Assembly: GCA_017543165.1 (NCBI GenBank)
Contig: JAFYGL010000362.1
Coordinates: 1 to 7,271 of the forward strand
From: Victivallales bacterium
GTDB taxonomy: Bacteria > Verrucomicrobiota > Lentisphaeria > Oligosphaerales > Oligosphaeraceae
DNA length: 7,271 nt
Direction: 5' to 3'
Shown in pieces: positions 1 through 6,162 of the stretch. The translations under genes and the position numbers were made by a program. How positions within the stretch are numbered: position 1 is the first letter of the stretch; every line of letters starts with the position of its first letter. A model generated the notes under the pieces. The model was not told the DNA's origin. It saw only the letters and a list, made by a program, of their open reading frames with translations, and did not search any database.

Positions 1-853
1 CAAGGACATATTCCCCGCTGCCCGTGGCGAATTTGTCATCCTTGCAGTATTCCTCTGCGCCGAAGGCGACGAATTCAAAAGTCCATTCTGGCATTTCGTC
101 TTTTAGCAGGCGTGCCAGTTCAATGAGAGCGGCAGTTCCGCTTGCATTGTCATCTGCTGCCTGCTGCAAGGGCGCGGCGTCGTAGTGCCCGCCGAATACA
201 GCCCTGTGCTTGCCAGTGTCAGGGCGCACTGCCACAACATTGTAGGAAGTATGCGGGAATGTATCCGCCTCAATGGAAAGAAAGAATGTGTGACGCTTGT
301 TGTTTGCCAGGTAGTAGGCACCTTCCTCTGCGACGACGGCTGTGCCCAGCTTATTCAATTTTGGCGAGCGTTGTATTTTGGTGCTGGGTGCGCAGGTGGT
401 ATGGTAGTCTGAATCGCTGATGAATACGGCGGCTGCAGCGCCCAGGCGGTCCAAATCTTCGGCTATGCCGTTGCGCCCGCGAATGTCCGCTCCGTCTGAA
501 AAGTACTCCACTATGCAAAGGCGGTTTTCTACAAGCCAAGGGGAAAGTTTTTTCAAATCATCTTCATTTAGCCAAAGTGGAACATCCTTGATTTTGGCGC
601 TGCGAGAAAAGAAGCAAGGCAGTGCGCCAGGGACAGGTTTGCCTCCATTGTCCATGTCCAGGAACTGCATGCCTGAGAACTTCCAGCCAGTGGTTTCAAA
701 CGGCTCGCGAATGACTTGTTCAAAGCCAATTGTCTTGAACTGCTCCTCAATGTAATCCACTGCGGCAGCTTCGCCTGGAGAGCCAACATGCCTGCTTGGA
801 AGAATGCAAAGTTGCTGTAAATGAGAGGTGAGATTGGTGACAAGAGTTGGCAT
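1..853 (-). CDS. M28 family zinc metallopeptidase (3' end outside window)
   Basis: Translating the minus strand from the ATG at 853-851 gives 284 uninterrupted codons running off the window edge. The N-terminus (around residues 21-45, RHVGSPGEAAAVDYIEEQF) is the usual lead-in of M28 aminopeptidases. Residues about 105-165 may be a PA-like insert, which is tentative. The catalytic core starts at GGHYDA (His223, Asp225), continues with the ADDNASG motif (bridging Asp at 234 or 235) and reaches FGAEEY (Glu267-Glu268, catalytic base plus zinc ligand). The final Asp and His ligands should lie beyond the window. The family hydrolyses N-terminal residues of peptides; glutaminyl cyclases share the fold and are not excluded. 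I see no signal peptide, so it may be cytoplasmic. An AAGG at 862-865 lies 8 bases before the ATG. An in-frame TTG at 901-899 would add 16 residues and is a less likely start. It follows the isomerase-like gene by 49 bases on the same strand. Confidence 0.9.
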   Translation of the reverse strand, partial: MPTLVTNLTSHLQQLCILPSRHVGSPGEAAAVDYIEEQFKTIGFEQVIREPFETTGWKFSGMQFLDMDNGGKPVPGALPCFFSRSAKIKDVPLWLNEDDLKKLSPWLVENRLCIVEYFSDGADIRGRNGIAEDLDRLGAAAAVFISDSDYHTTCAPSTKIQRSPKLNKLGTAVVAEEGAYYLANNKRHTFFLSIEADTFPHTSYNVVAVRPDTGKHRAVFGGHYDAAPLQQAADDNASGTAALIELARLLKDEMPEWTFEFVAFGAEEYCKDDKFATGSGEYVL

Positions 854-867
854 TAAGAATACCTTGG

Positions 868-882
868 ACAGTGGACTGTGGA
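868..882. repeat. ACAGTGGA-CTGTGGA motif in the gap before the peptidase gene
   Basis: The 49-base gap 854-902 holds ACAGTGGA (868-875) directly followed by CTGTGGA (876-882) and then CAGG. ACAGT and ACTGT form a tiny inverted repeat with a two-base centre (868-879). The same two words occur in the other order in the gap before the PurF-like gene (6153-6169). It is not a terminator, because the stem is too short and there is no T run. The function is unknown. Because no in-frame stop for the peptidase lies in this gap, it could also be coding if a TTG start is used. Confidence 0.4.
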
Positions 883-902
883 CAGGTTGATAATGAGGCA
901 AC

Positions 903-1754
903 CTAGAATGTGCTTAGGTATTCGCCTGACTTGTGCAGCAGTGCGAGAAAGTCTGGCAGCAGTTCGTCTGGATACCTGCCATAGACCATCTCCCAAGTAA
1001 GGTTTCCCTTGTATCCATTCTGCCTCAGGAGTGCGAATACATTTTCAAGAGGAAGGGTTCCTGCGAAGGCAGGCTGGTGCAGATCGGAACTGGATTTGTT
1101 GTCATGTATGTGGGTGCATACGACGTATGGCGCGAGGCTTTCCACCAAATCCAGCACATTTTCCTTGTAGCTGACGTATGCGTGTCCAGTGTCCAGGCAA
1201 ATGCCAACATTTTCCTTGCCGAAACGCTCCAGCAGTTGAAGCAAGTCCTCCGATTTTGCGGAAAAACGGTCTCTGCCATTGTCATCTTTTCGGCATGTAT
1301 CATCGAAGAGGTTTTCAAATGCGGGGAATACGTTGTGTTTTGCGCACAATTCAACAATTGGCGCCATTATCTCATAGTTTTTCTGGGCTGCCAGTGAGCA
1401 ATCGTAGTCGAAACCCTTTTCTGGCCATTCATCGGCATGCAGTACAAAATATTTAGCTCCAAGGATGCCTGCTATTTCCACTGCGCGGGGCGCAGCCTGT
1501 TTGAGCAAGGAAATGCCGTCTTCCTTGTATCGGAAAAATGGACAATGGCTTTGGTGGACAGAGCAGCCATTGGCATCGAATAATTCCCTTGCCTGCCTGG
1601 CGACTTCGAGGTAATCATCGCAATTCCAGGCGCTAAGGAAATCAAAGTCCAGGAAGCCTGCATTCTTGCAGAGGAAAAGCGCCTCTTGCAGGGAGCGCTT
1701 CTCTTCTGAGTTGCGCTTGAGTTGGACGTATCCGATATTGATGCCTTGCTTCAT
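903..1754 (-). CDS. Sugar phosphate isomerase/epimerase family protein (xylose isomerase-like TIM barrel)
   Basis: This 283-residue protein has the length and signatures of the AP endonuclease family 2 / xylose isomerase-like TIM-barrel superfamily, whose members isomerise or epimerise sugars or inositol derivatives with a divalent metal. Visible landmarks are VLHAD (His106), FPAFEN (Glu147), CLDTGH (Asp188, His191), THIHDN (His215, His217) and TWEM (Glu255). The family's usual metal set of Glu, Asp, His and Glu is therefore present as Glu147, Asp188, one of His215/His217, and Glu255. The segment HQPAFAGTLPLENV (226-239) is also typical of family members that act on small polyols or keto sugars. 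There is no signal peptide, so it should be cytoplasmic. The ATG at 1754-1752 overlaps the acetyltransferase stop as ATGA, and no strong ribosome binding site is seen, so translation is probably coupled. The substrate cannot be named from sequence. It stops at TAG (905-903). Confidence 0.87.
   Translation of the reverse strand: MKQGINIGYVQLKRNSEEKRSLQEALFLCKNAGFLDFDFLSAWNCDDYLEVARQARELFDANGCSVHQSHCPFFRYKEDGISLLKQAAPRAVEIAGILGAKYFVLHADEWPEKGFDYDCSLAAQKNYEIMAPIVELCAKHNVFPAFENLFDDTCRKDDNGRDRFSAKSEDLLQLLERFGKENVGICLDTGHAYVSYKENVLDLVESLAPYVVCTHIHDNKSSSDLHQPAFAGTLPLENVFALLRQNGYKGNLTWEMVYGRYPDELLPDFLALLHKSGEYLSTF
1751..1754 (-). other. ATGA stop/start overlap
   Basis: On the minus strand the four bases ATGA contain both the start codon of the isomerase-like gene (1754-1752) and the TGA stop of the acetyltransferase (1753-1751). 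No good Shine-Dalgarno sequence precedes the ATG; the closest is a weak GGGA. This is the classical arrangement for translational coupling, so the two proteins are likely made in related amounts. Confidence 0.85.
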
Positions 1755-2770
1755 ATCAGGAAATCCCGAACATCTATCCAGGCATCTCCGCGCTTCATGT
1801 ATTTAGGCAGTAAACTGCATGGCTCGGCGCCTGCACGCTGCGCCACGGCAATCTTCTCCGCGTCATCAACATCACAGAAGAAATGCGCCTTCACGCCGAA
1901 CTTTTCGTTGAAAAGTGTTGCAGTGCGGCGCAGCAGCTTTTCCGCCTTTCTGATATAGGCAGGATGGCAGACGAAGTTGAAGAAAGGTGTGCCGTTTACA
2001 AGCAGGGCGTATGCGTATGCCACAATCGTGCCCTGCTTGTTTTCCGCAACCATTACAATGCCGTTTCCATTCATTGCCTCCTGGTAGATTAGCCTGAATT
2101 CAGCATACCATGTGGTGTAACCGATGAAGTTGTGGTAGTCGTTGTAGCGTATGACATCCTGGAACAGGAGGAATTTGTCTATGTCGAACTGGTCTTTTCT
2201 TTCGCCAGGGCGGATATTGGCGATTTCCGTACCCCTGAAGGCAGTTTCTGATTCCTGTTTGAAAGTGCTATTCTTGCAGTAGCACATTACGCCCACTCGT
2301 GCGCCATTGACGGTTTCAAAACCAACCCTCCTGTAACTGTCCGCCGCATATTCCTTGCCAGTCACGCAGTTCAGCATCCTCATGTCGTCGCACTTGTCGG
2401 CCTCTGCCTTGAATGTCTTGAGCAGTTCTTTGAGAATGCCGCGCTTGCGGTAATTGGGCTCTGTGGCGATGTTGCCGAAGTTGCCGCGTCCAGTCTTGGG
2501 CGAGTATGCAAACCAGAGGCGTCCTGCGGAGATGCCATCCACGTCGGCAATGAACCAATGGTCTTTGATGGCAGGATATTCCTTGCCTTCACATGTGGCG
2601 CGTATGTAGCTTGCCCAGCCAGAACCATAGAAGTTGGCCAGCCCACCCAGCCCCGCGAATGAGGCCAGAATATAGCTGAAATAACGCTGGGGCATTTCCT
2701 CGGGCGCCTTCCAATGCCAAATGCGTAAAGTTTCTCCAGTTGCCAATACTTTATCAGCTACAAGTTCCAT
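1751..2770 (-). CDS. GNAT-family N-acetyltransferase, two-part
   Basis: This is a 339-residue protein. The N-terminal half (about 12-165) holds a GNAT domain. Motif A is at about 98-120 with the acetyl-CoA pyrophosphate loop RKRGIL at 108-113, where the last position of the usual R/Q-x-x-G-x-G/A pattern is Leu. Motif B follows with YRRVGF at 146-151. Such enzymes transfer an acetyl group from acetyl-CoA to an amine. The C-terminal half (about 185-330) reads like a second, degenerate GNAT fold: a strand pair at 237-257, a Pro-containing turn at 269-271, a helix at 273-289, then ending AVAQRAGAEPC at 308-318, which resembles the terminal part of a GNAT domain. It lacks a clear pyrophosphate loop. 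No signal peptide is seen. An AAGGAG at 2783-2778 sits 7 bases before the ATG, which fixes the start. It follows the SH3b gene by 30 bases and overlaps the next gene by 4. The acceptor is unknown. Confidence 0.88.
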   Translation of the reverse strand: MELVADKVLATGETLRIWHWKAPEEMPQRYFSYILASFAGLGGLANFYGSGWASYIRATCEGKEYPAIKDHWFIADVDGISAGRLWFAYSPKTGRGNFGNIATEPNYRKRGILKELLKTFKAEADKCDDMRMLNCVTGKEYAADSYRRVGFETVNGARVGVMCYCKNSTFKQESETAFRGTEIANIRPGERKDQFDIDKFLLFQDVIRYNDYHNFIGYTTWYAEFRLIYQEAMNGNGIVMVAENKQGTIVAYAYALLVNGTPFFNFVCHPAYIRKAEKLLRRTATLFNEKFGVKAHFFCDVDDAEKIAVAQRAGAEPCSLLPKYMKRGDAWIDVRDFLI

Positions 2771-2777
2771 CTCTTTT

Positions 2778-2783
2778 CTCCTT
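2778..2783 (-). promoter_or_regulatory. Strong ribosome binding site of the acetyltransferase gene
   Basis: AAGGAG on the minus strand lies 7 bases before the ATG at 2770-2768. It is the best Shine-Dalgarno match in the window and fits independent translation initiation of this gene after the SH3b gene stops 30 bases upstream. Confidence 0.75.
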
Positions 2784-2800
2784 TTGTTTTTGGATGGGCC

Positions 2801-4573
2801 TTATTCTTTTTCCCTGACGACTGACATCACATCCATCAAGGACAGGGTCCAGCCTTTGGGCTTTGCAACACGGCCTCGAACAGATACCTTCACATTCGAC
2901 TTCCATCCATCCAGGCTGAAATGCCTGCTGGCAAGGCAGCAAATGGGTTTGGGCCTTCCGTTCTTGTCCATGAAGCAAATCACGTATGACGTAGCAGAGG
3001 TTGCATATTTCCCCAGGGGATAGATGTAACCGCTGTAGGTGACGAAACCTTGTTCGGCATCTGCCTTTTCCTTGGCGGCCTTCTCCGCCGCGATGCGGGC
3101 CTCTTCCTCGGCCTTTGCCTGCGCCGCCTTTTCAGCAGCGGCCTTTTCCTCGGCGGCCTTGACCTCGGCAGCGGCCTTTTCCTCGGCGGCCTTGGCGTCC
3201 GCGGCCTCCTTCGCCGCCAATGCCAACGCCTCTGCCTGTGCCTCCAGTTCCGCCTTCTTTGCCTGCGCCTCCTTCAGCACCTTTTCCGCTTCTGCGGCCT
3301 TGTCAGCCGCTTCTTTCGCCTGTTCCTCCAACTTCATGCGGCGGGCGTCTTCCTCTTGCAGTTTTTCCTCGGCCAGCTTGCGCTGCTCTTCCAGCTTCGC
3401 ACGTTTCGCCTCTTCCTCCACTGCCTTCTCCGCTGCCAGCTTGGAGGCCTCTGCTGCCTTTGCCGCTGCCAGTTTGGCGTTCTCTTCAGCCTTGGCGAAC
3501 TTTATTTCCTCTTCGCGAGCCTTGGCCTCGGCCTGCTTGCGCTGCTCCTCGATTTCAGCCAGGTGCGCCTTTTCAGCGGCTGCCTTTGCCGCCTCAAGGT
3601 CCGCCGCCTTCTTGGCTTCTTCAGCCTTTCTCTTCTCTTCGGCCAGCCTCTTCTCGTTGGCAAGACGTTCTTCCTCTGCCTTCCTCTTCTCTTCGGCCAG
3701 CCTCTTCTCGTTGGCAATGCGCTCGTCTTCCAGCTTCTTCTGCTGTTCGGCCAGCTTCTTCTGCGGTTCGGCCAGTTTCTTCTCGTTGGCAATGCGTTCC
3801 TCTTCCAGTTTCTTCTGCTCAACTTCCAGCTTCTTGGCGGCCTCGCTACGCATCTTTTCTGCCAATTTCATCTCCTGCTCGACCATGCGGTTCTGTGCCT
3901 CTTCCGCTGCTGCCTTGGCAGACTTGGCGTCAGCCTCGGCTTTTGCGGCGGCGGCCTCGTACTGGCGGCGCTTGGCCTCTGCCTCGGCTGCCTTCTTCTC
4001 AGCGGCCTCAGCCTTGTCTTCCTCTTCACGTATTCTCTTTTCGCCTTCGTTGATACGGGCAGTCGCCGCCGCAATCGCGGTGGTTTCGGCCACTGCAACC
4101 AAATCAGGCTCGTCATTTTTCTTTTCCGCTTTTGCTTCCTGGTCAAGCTGGACGTAGGCGGCGCTTACCCAGGCGGTGCATCCGTCTGGAATCTTGACCT
4201 GGCGCCAGTTCACGGCACGCCTGTCTGAAACCTGCAGCACTGTGCCTCTCTTGATTCTGTGGAAAATTGTGAACACCACTCCCGGCCCGCAATACAAGGG
4301 GCAGCTGGCGGCAGTGACCTCGCCTTTTTCATTCAATGCCTCGGCGGGCACCCATCCAGTGAAGTCACCTTTCAGCGCGACCTCATACCATTCGCCACTG
4401 GTGCTCACGATTTCCAGCTTATCTCCCTTGTGGTATGTGCCCAGGCTTTCAAAATGCAGGCCTGGCCGCGCCCTGATGGTGAGTTTCTCGGCGGTTACCG
4501 TGCCTGTCTTGACATCCTGTGCAAAGGCGAGGGTGGATACGCAAAGCAGCGCAATTAGAATGTGTCGCATCAT
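2801..4573 (-). CDS. Exported SH3b-domain protein with very long Ala/Glu/Lys coiled coil and C-terminal OB-like domain
   Basis: The 590 residues divide into four parts. A signal peptide covers 1-18 (hydrophobic 5-17, cleavage expected after AFA before Gln19). Two bacterial SH3 (SH3b) domains follow at about 22-80 and 86-145, with the typical LTIRARPG, GEWYEV, GWVP and TAWVSAAYV elements. A helix of about 360 residues (146-508) is made almost only of Ala, Glu, Lys, Arg and Gln and should form a long coiled coil. A compact C-terminal domain (509-590) has VTYSGYIYPL near its start and VSVRGRVAKPKGW at 563-575, resembling small OB-like domains in other exported proteins. SH3b domains commonly bind peptidoglycan, so a periplasmic spacer or wall-linked role is plausible but inferred. 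TolA has a similar helix but an N-terminal anchor and no SH3b domains. AGGA at 4582-4579 lies 5 bases before the ATG; the second ATG next to it is an alternative start. The gene begins 30 bases after the PurF-like stop. Confidence 0.87.
   Translation of the reverse strand: MMRHILIALLCVSTLAFAQDVKTGTVTAEKLTIRARPGLHFESLGTYHKGDKLEIVSTSGEWYEVALKGDFTGWVPAEALNEKGEVTAASCPLYCGPGVVFTIFHRIKRGTVLQVSDRRAVNWRQVKIPDGCTAWVSAAYVQLDQEAKAEKKNDEPDLVAVAETTAIAAATARINEGEKRIREEEDKAEAAEKKAAEAEAKRRQYEAAAAKAEADAKSAKAAAEEAQNRMVEQEMKLAEKMRSEAAKKLEVEQKKLEEERIANEKKLAEPQKKLAEQQKKLEDERIANEKRLAEEKRKAEEERLANEKRLAEEKRKAEEAKKAADLEAAKAAAEKAHLAEIEEQRKQAEAKAREEEIKFAKAEENAKLAAAKAAEASKLAAEKAVEEEAKRAKLEEQRKLAEEKLQEEDARRMKLEEQAKEAADKAAEAEKVLKEAQAKKAELEAQAEALALAAKEAADAKAAEEKAAAEVKAAEEKAAAEKAAQAKAEEEARIAAEKAAKEKADAEQGFVTYSGYIYPLGKYATSATSYVICFMDKNGRPKPICCLASRHFSLDGWKSNVKVSVRGRVAKPKGWTLSLMDVMSVVREKE
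3622..3797 (-). repeat. Internal direct repeats coding for an 18-residue helical unit
   Basis: A 33-base stretch is identical at 3631-3663 and 3685-3717, 54 bases apart, so one period is 18 residues. A shorter third match to its centre lies 75 bases further on (around 3769-3797). In the protein these are units of the type ERxANEKRLAEEKRKAEE at about residues 259-318. The repeat points to recent in-frame duplication within the coiled coil, whose length may vary between strains. Confidence 0.85.
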
Positions 4574-4578
4574 GTTTT

Positions 4579-4582
4579 TCCT
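4579..4582 (-). promoter_or_regulatory. Ribosome binding site of the SH3b gene
   Basis: AGGA on the minus strand, 5 bases before the ATG at 4573-4571 and 8 before the second ATG at 4570-4568. It supports initiation at this pair, directly followed by the signal peptide. Confidence 0.6.
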
Positions 4583-4603
4583 GGATTGTATGTTGTTGAT
4601 GTC

Positions 4604-6088
4604 TTATTTGCAGTGCTTGCAGGCGGTGCAGTCATGCCCGTCCCAGCAATAAGTGCAGAGTTTTTCACGCGGCAGGCCGATTGCCTTGATCAGGTCCTCA
4701 AGCCCCTGGTAGCGAAGCGTGGTGAAGCCCAGTTCATCCCTTATGGTCTCCACCATGCGGGCGTATTTCTTTGACTTGGTGTCCAGGTATGGCCTGATAT
4801 CCACGGTGGCGAACCAGGCCTTGTCCTTTTCGTCGTCCCCTGTCAGCTCATAGCCTTCCACTTTGGCAATCGCCCTGACGCCTGCCAGTCCCTTCATGCC
4901 GTTGGACTTGGAGAAGTTCAGGTAGCGGCAATTGAACAGAATAGGCGGGCATGCGGAACGTACATTGACCTCCGCCGCACCCAGTTTTGCCAGGCGCTGG
5001 AATGTATTGCCAAGCTGCGTGCCGCGCACGATTGAATCCTCGCAGAACACCAGTTTCTTGCCGTCAATGAGTTCTTTTACAGGCAGTAGCTTCATGGTGG
5101 CGACGTGTGCGCGTTTCAGCTGGTCGCTGGGTATGAAGCTGCGCGCCCAGGTGGGCGTGTACTTGATGAATGCGCGTTTGTATGGTATCTGCGATTCCTC
5201 CGCATAGCCCAGCGCATGCGCCACGCCTGAATCGGGAATGCCCACCACGGCATCCGCGTCCAGCGGCAGTCCAGCTTCCTGTCGCTCGGTGGCTGCCATT
5301 GTGCTGCCGCAGCGATAGCGCACGCATTCCACGTTCTGGCCTTCGTATGTGGCCGCAGGGAATCCGAAGTACACCCAGAAGAAAGAGCATATTTGCATCT
5401 TGTCCCGTGGAGGCAGTATCTTGATTATGCCTTCGACAGTCACCAGCACGGCCTCGCCTGGCCCCAGTTCGTATTCGACATTGTAGCCCAGGTTCAGCAT
5501 TGCGCAGGGCTCCATGGAAACAGCGCGGGCGCCAGATTTGCAGCCTACGAACACGGGGGTCCTTCCCATGGCGTCCCTTATGGCGTAGATTCCCTTGCCC
5601 GAAAGCATCAGCATGGAGCATGAACCATCCACAGATTCATGCAACGTGCGTATTCCATCCTCGATATTTGAGCCTGTGGCAACTATTGTGGCTGCCACTT
5701 CGTTGGGATTGACGCCTTCGTTGCCCAGTTCGGAAAAGTGGGCGTTCTGCCTGGTGCAGGCCTCGTCCACCAGCGCATCAAGATTGTTTATGGCACCCAC
5801 CATCACTGCGCCGAAAGTACCGAGGTGGGAGCGTACCATGACGGGCTGGTCGCCTGTGTCGCTTATGCAGCCAATGCCAGACGTGGCGCCGCGCAATGCC
5901 TGCAAATCCCCTTCGAATTTGGCGCGGAAGGGCGTGTTTGTGATGTCATGAATGAAACGGCGCATGCCGTATGCGCCGAATGTCATGATGCCGCCGCGCA
6001 TATTTCCCAGATGGGAATGGTAGTCGGTACCGAAGAAAATGTCATTAACGCAGTCTGTAGAGGAAACCGCACCAAAAAAACCGCCCAT
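4604..6088 (-). CDS. PurF-family phosphoribosyltransferase with degenerate glutaminase domain and [4Fe-4S]-type cysteines
   Basis: The 494 residues span the full length of glutamine PRPP amidotransferase (PurF), which makes phosphoribosylamine from PRPP and glutamine in purine synthesis. The N-terminal half (1-225) has the Ntn/class II amidotransferase fold but begins MGGFFG where PurF has Cys-Gly at the mature N-terminus. The usual GHVRYPT, HNGN and SDSE signatures read GCISDT (73-78), GAINN (98-102) and NPNE (127-130), so glutaminase activity should be lost. The C-terminal half is a good phosphoribosyltransferase: GIPDSG (283-288), ARSFIP (315-320) and the PRPP loop FCEDSIVRGT (348-357). 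Cys234, Cys387, Cys478 and Cys481 match the four [4Fe-4S] ligands of Bacillus-type PurF by eye; Cys487, Cys490 and Cys493 are extra. AAGGA at 6099-6095 is 6 bases before the ATG, and the upstream frame has no Cys codon before an in-frame TGA at 6172-6170. I give no gene symbol because it may not do the PurF reaction with glutamine; ammonia-dependent synthesis or another PRPP reaction is possible. Confidence 0.9.
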   Translation of the reverse strand: MGGFFGAVSSTDCVNDIFFGTDYHSHLGNMRGGIMTFGAYGMRRFIHDITNTPFRAKFEGDLQALRGATSGIGCISDTGDQPVMVRSHLGTFGAVMVGAINNLDALVDEACTRQNAHFSELGNEGVNPNEVAATIVATGSNIEDGIRTLHESVDGSCSMLMLSGKGIYAIRDAMGRTPVFVGCKSGARAVSMEPCAMLNLGYNVEYELGPGEAVLVTVEGIIKILPPRDKMQICSFFWVYFGFPAATYEGQNVECVRYRCGSTMAATERQEAGLPLDADAVVGIPDSGVAHALGYAEESQIPYKRAFIKYTPTWARSFIPSDQLKRAHVATMKLLPVKELIDGKKLVFCEDSIVRGTQLGNTFQRLAKLGAAEVNVRSACPPILFNCRYLNFSKSNGMKGLAGVRAIAKVEGYELTGDDEKDKAWFATVDIRPYLDTKSKKYARMVETIRDELGFTTLRYQGLEDLIKAIGLPREKLCTYCWDGHDCTACKHCK

Positions 6089-6094
6089 GTTTGT

Positions 6095-6099
6095 TCCTT
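6095..6099 (-). promoter_or_regulatory. Ribosome binding site deciding the PurF-like start
   Basis: AAGGA on the minus strand, 6 bases before the ATG at 6088-6086. Upstream the frame holds no ATG, GTG or TTG before TGA at 6172-6170, so no longer N-terminus carrying a cysteine propeptide is possible. This matters because it rules out a mis-called start as the reason for the missing nucleophile. Confidence 0.75.
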
Positions 6100-6111
6100 T
6101 GTGTTGTGATT

Positions 6112-6120
6112 TTATCCACA
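6112..6120 (+). promoter_or_regulatory. DnaA box TTATCCACA
   Basis: Exact match to the high-affinity DnaA box TTATCCACA, inside the 85-base gap 24 bases before the start codon of the PurF-like gene. On the coding strand it reads TGTGGATAA. It faces a second consensus box 33 bases away (6154-6162). A match to a motif is not proof of binding. Confidence 0.5.
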
Positions 6121-6130
6121 GGTCTCTCTG

Positions 6131-6161
6131 ATTGTATTTTATCTGAGATAATCTGTGGAAA
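6131..6161 (-). promoter_or_regulatory. Weak candidate promoter for the PurF-like gene
   Basis: On the minus strand TACAAT (6136-6131) is a five-of-six match to the -10 hexamer. The best -35 partner, TTTCCA (6161-6156), is poor and 19 bases away. The region is AT-rich and is the only gap large enough for a promoter after asnS. Both DnaA-type boxes flank or overlap it. This is a guess. Confidence 0.2.
6139..6151. repeat. Short palindrome TTATC-TGA-GATAA
   Basis: Five-base arms around a three-base centre, midway between the two DnaA-type boxes. It could be a half-site pair for a dimeric repressor or a chance feature of an AT-rich gap. It is too weak for a terminator of asnS. Confidence 0.35.
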
Positions 6162-6162
6162 A
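6154..6162 (-). promoter_or_regulatory. DnaA box TTTTCCACA
   Basis: The minus strand reads TTTTCCACA, which fits the DnaA consensus TTWTNCACA. It points toward the box at 6112-6120, with box centres 42 bases apart, close to four helical turns. The CTGTGGA core at 6153-6159 pairs with TCCACAG at 6115-6121 as a 7-base inverted repeat. Just beyond it, TGATCCACT (6172-6164) is a poorer match with two mismatches. Confidence 0.4.

Noticed and set aside
568..843. 91-codon minus-strand frame starting near the peptidase start
   Set aside because: It is out of frame with the M28 reading, which is uninterrupted for 284 codons and contains the catalytic motifs.
933..1397. 154-codon plus-strand frame opposite the isomerase gene
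   Set aside because: It lies wholly inside a well-supported gene with conserved metal ligands, and its translation shows no recognisable family.
3039..4228. Three long open frames on the plus strand opposite the coiled-coil gene (up to 392 codons)
   Set aside because: All three plus frames are open together, as expected opposite Ala/Glu/Lys-rich codons. Their translations are low-complexity Ser/Ala/Phe, Leu/Gly/Phe or Pro/Leu strings with no domain.
4574..4603. Promoter based on TACAAT at 4590-4585 before the SH3b gene
   Set aside because: It is only 11 bases before the ATG and covers the ribosome binding site area, so it would leave almost no leader. No -35 partner is visible.
6074..6080. 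Seven-T run at codons 3-5 of the PurF-like gene as a slippage or phase-variation site
   Set aside because: Seven bases is short for phase variation, and it is explained by the conserved Gly-Phe-Phe-Gly codons.
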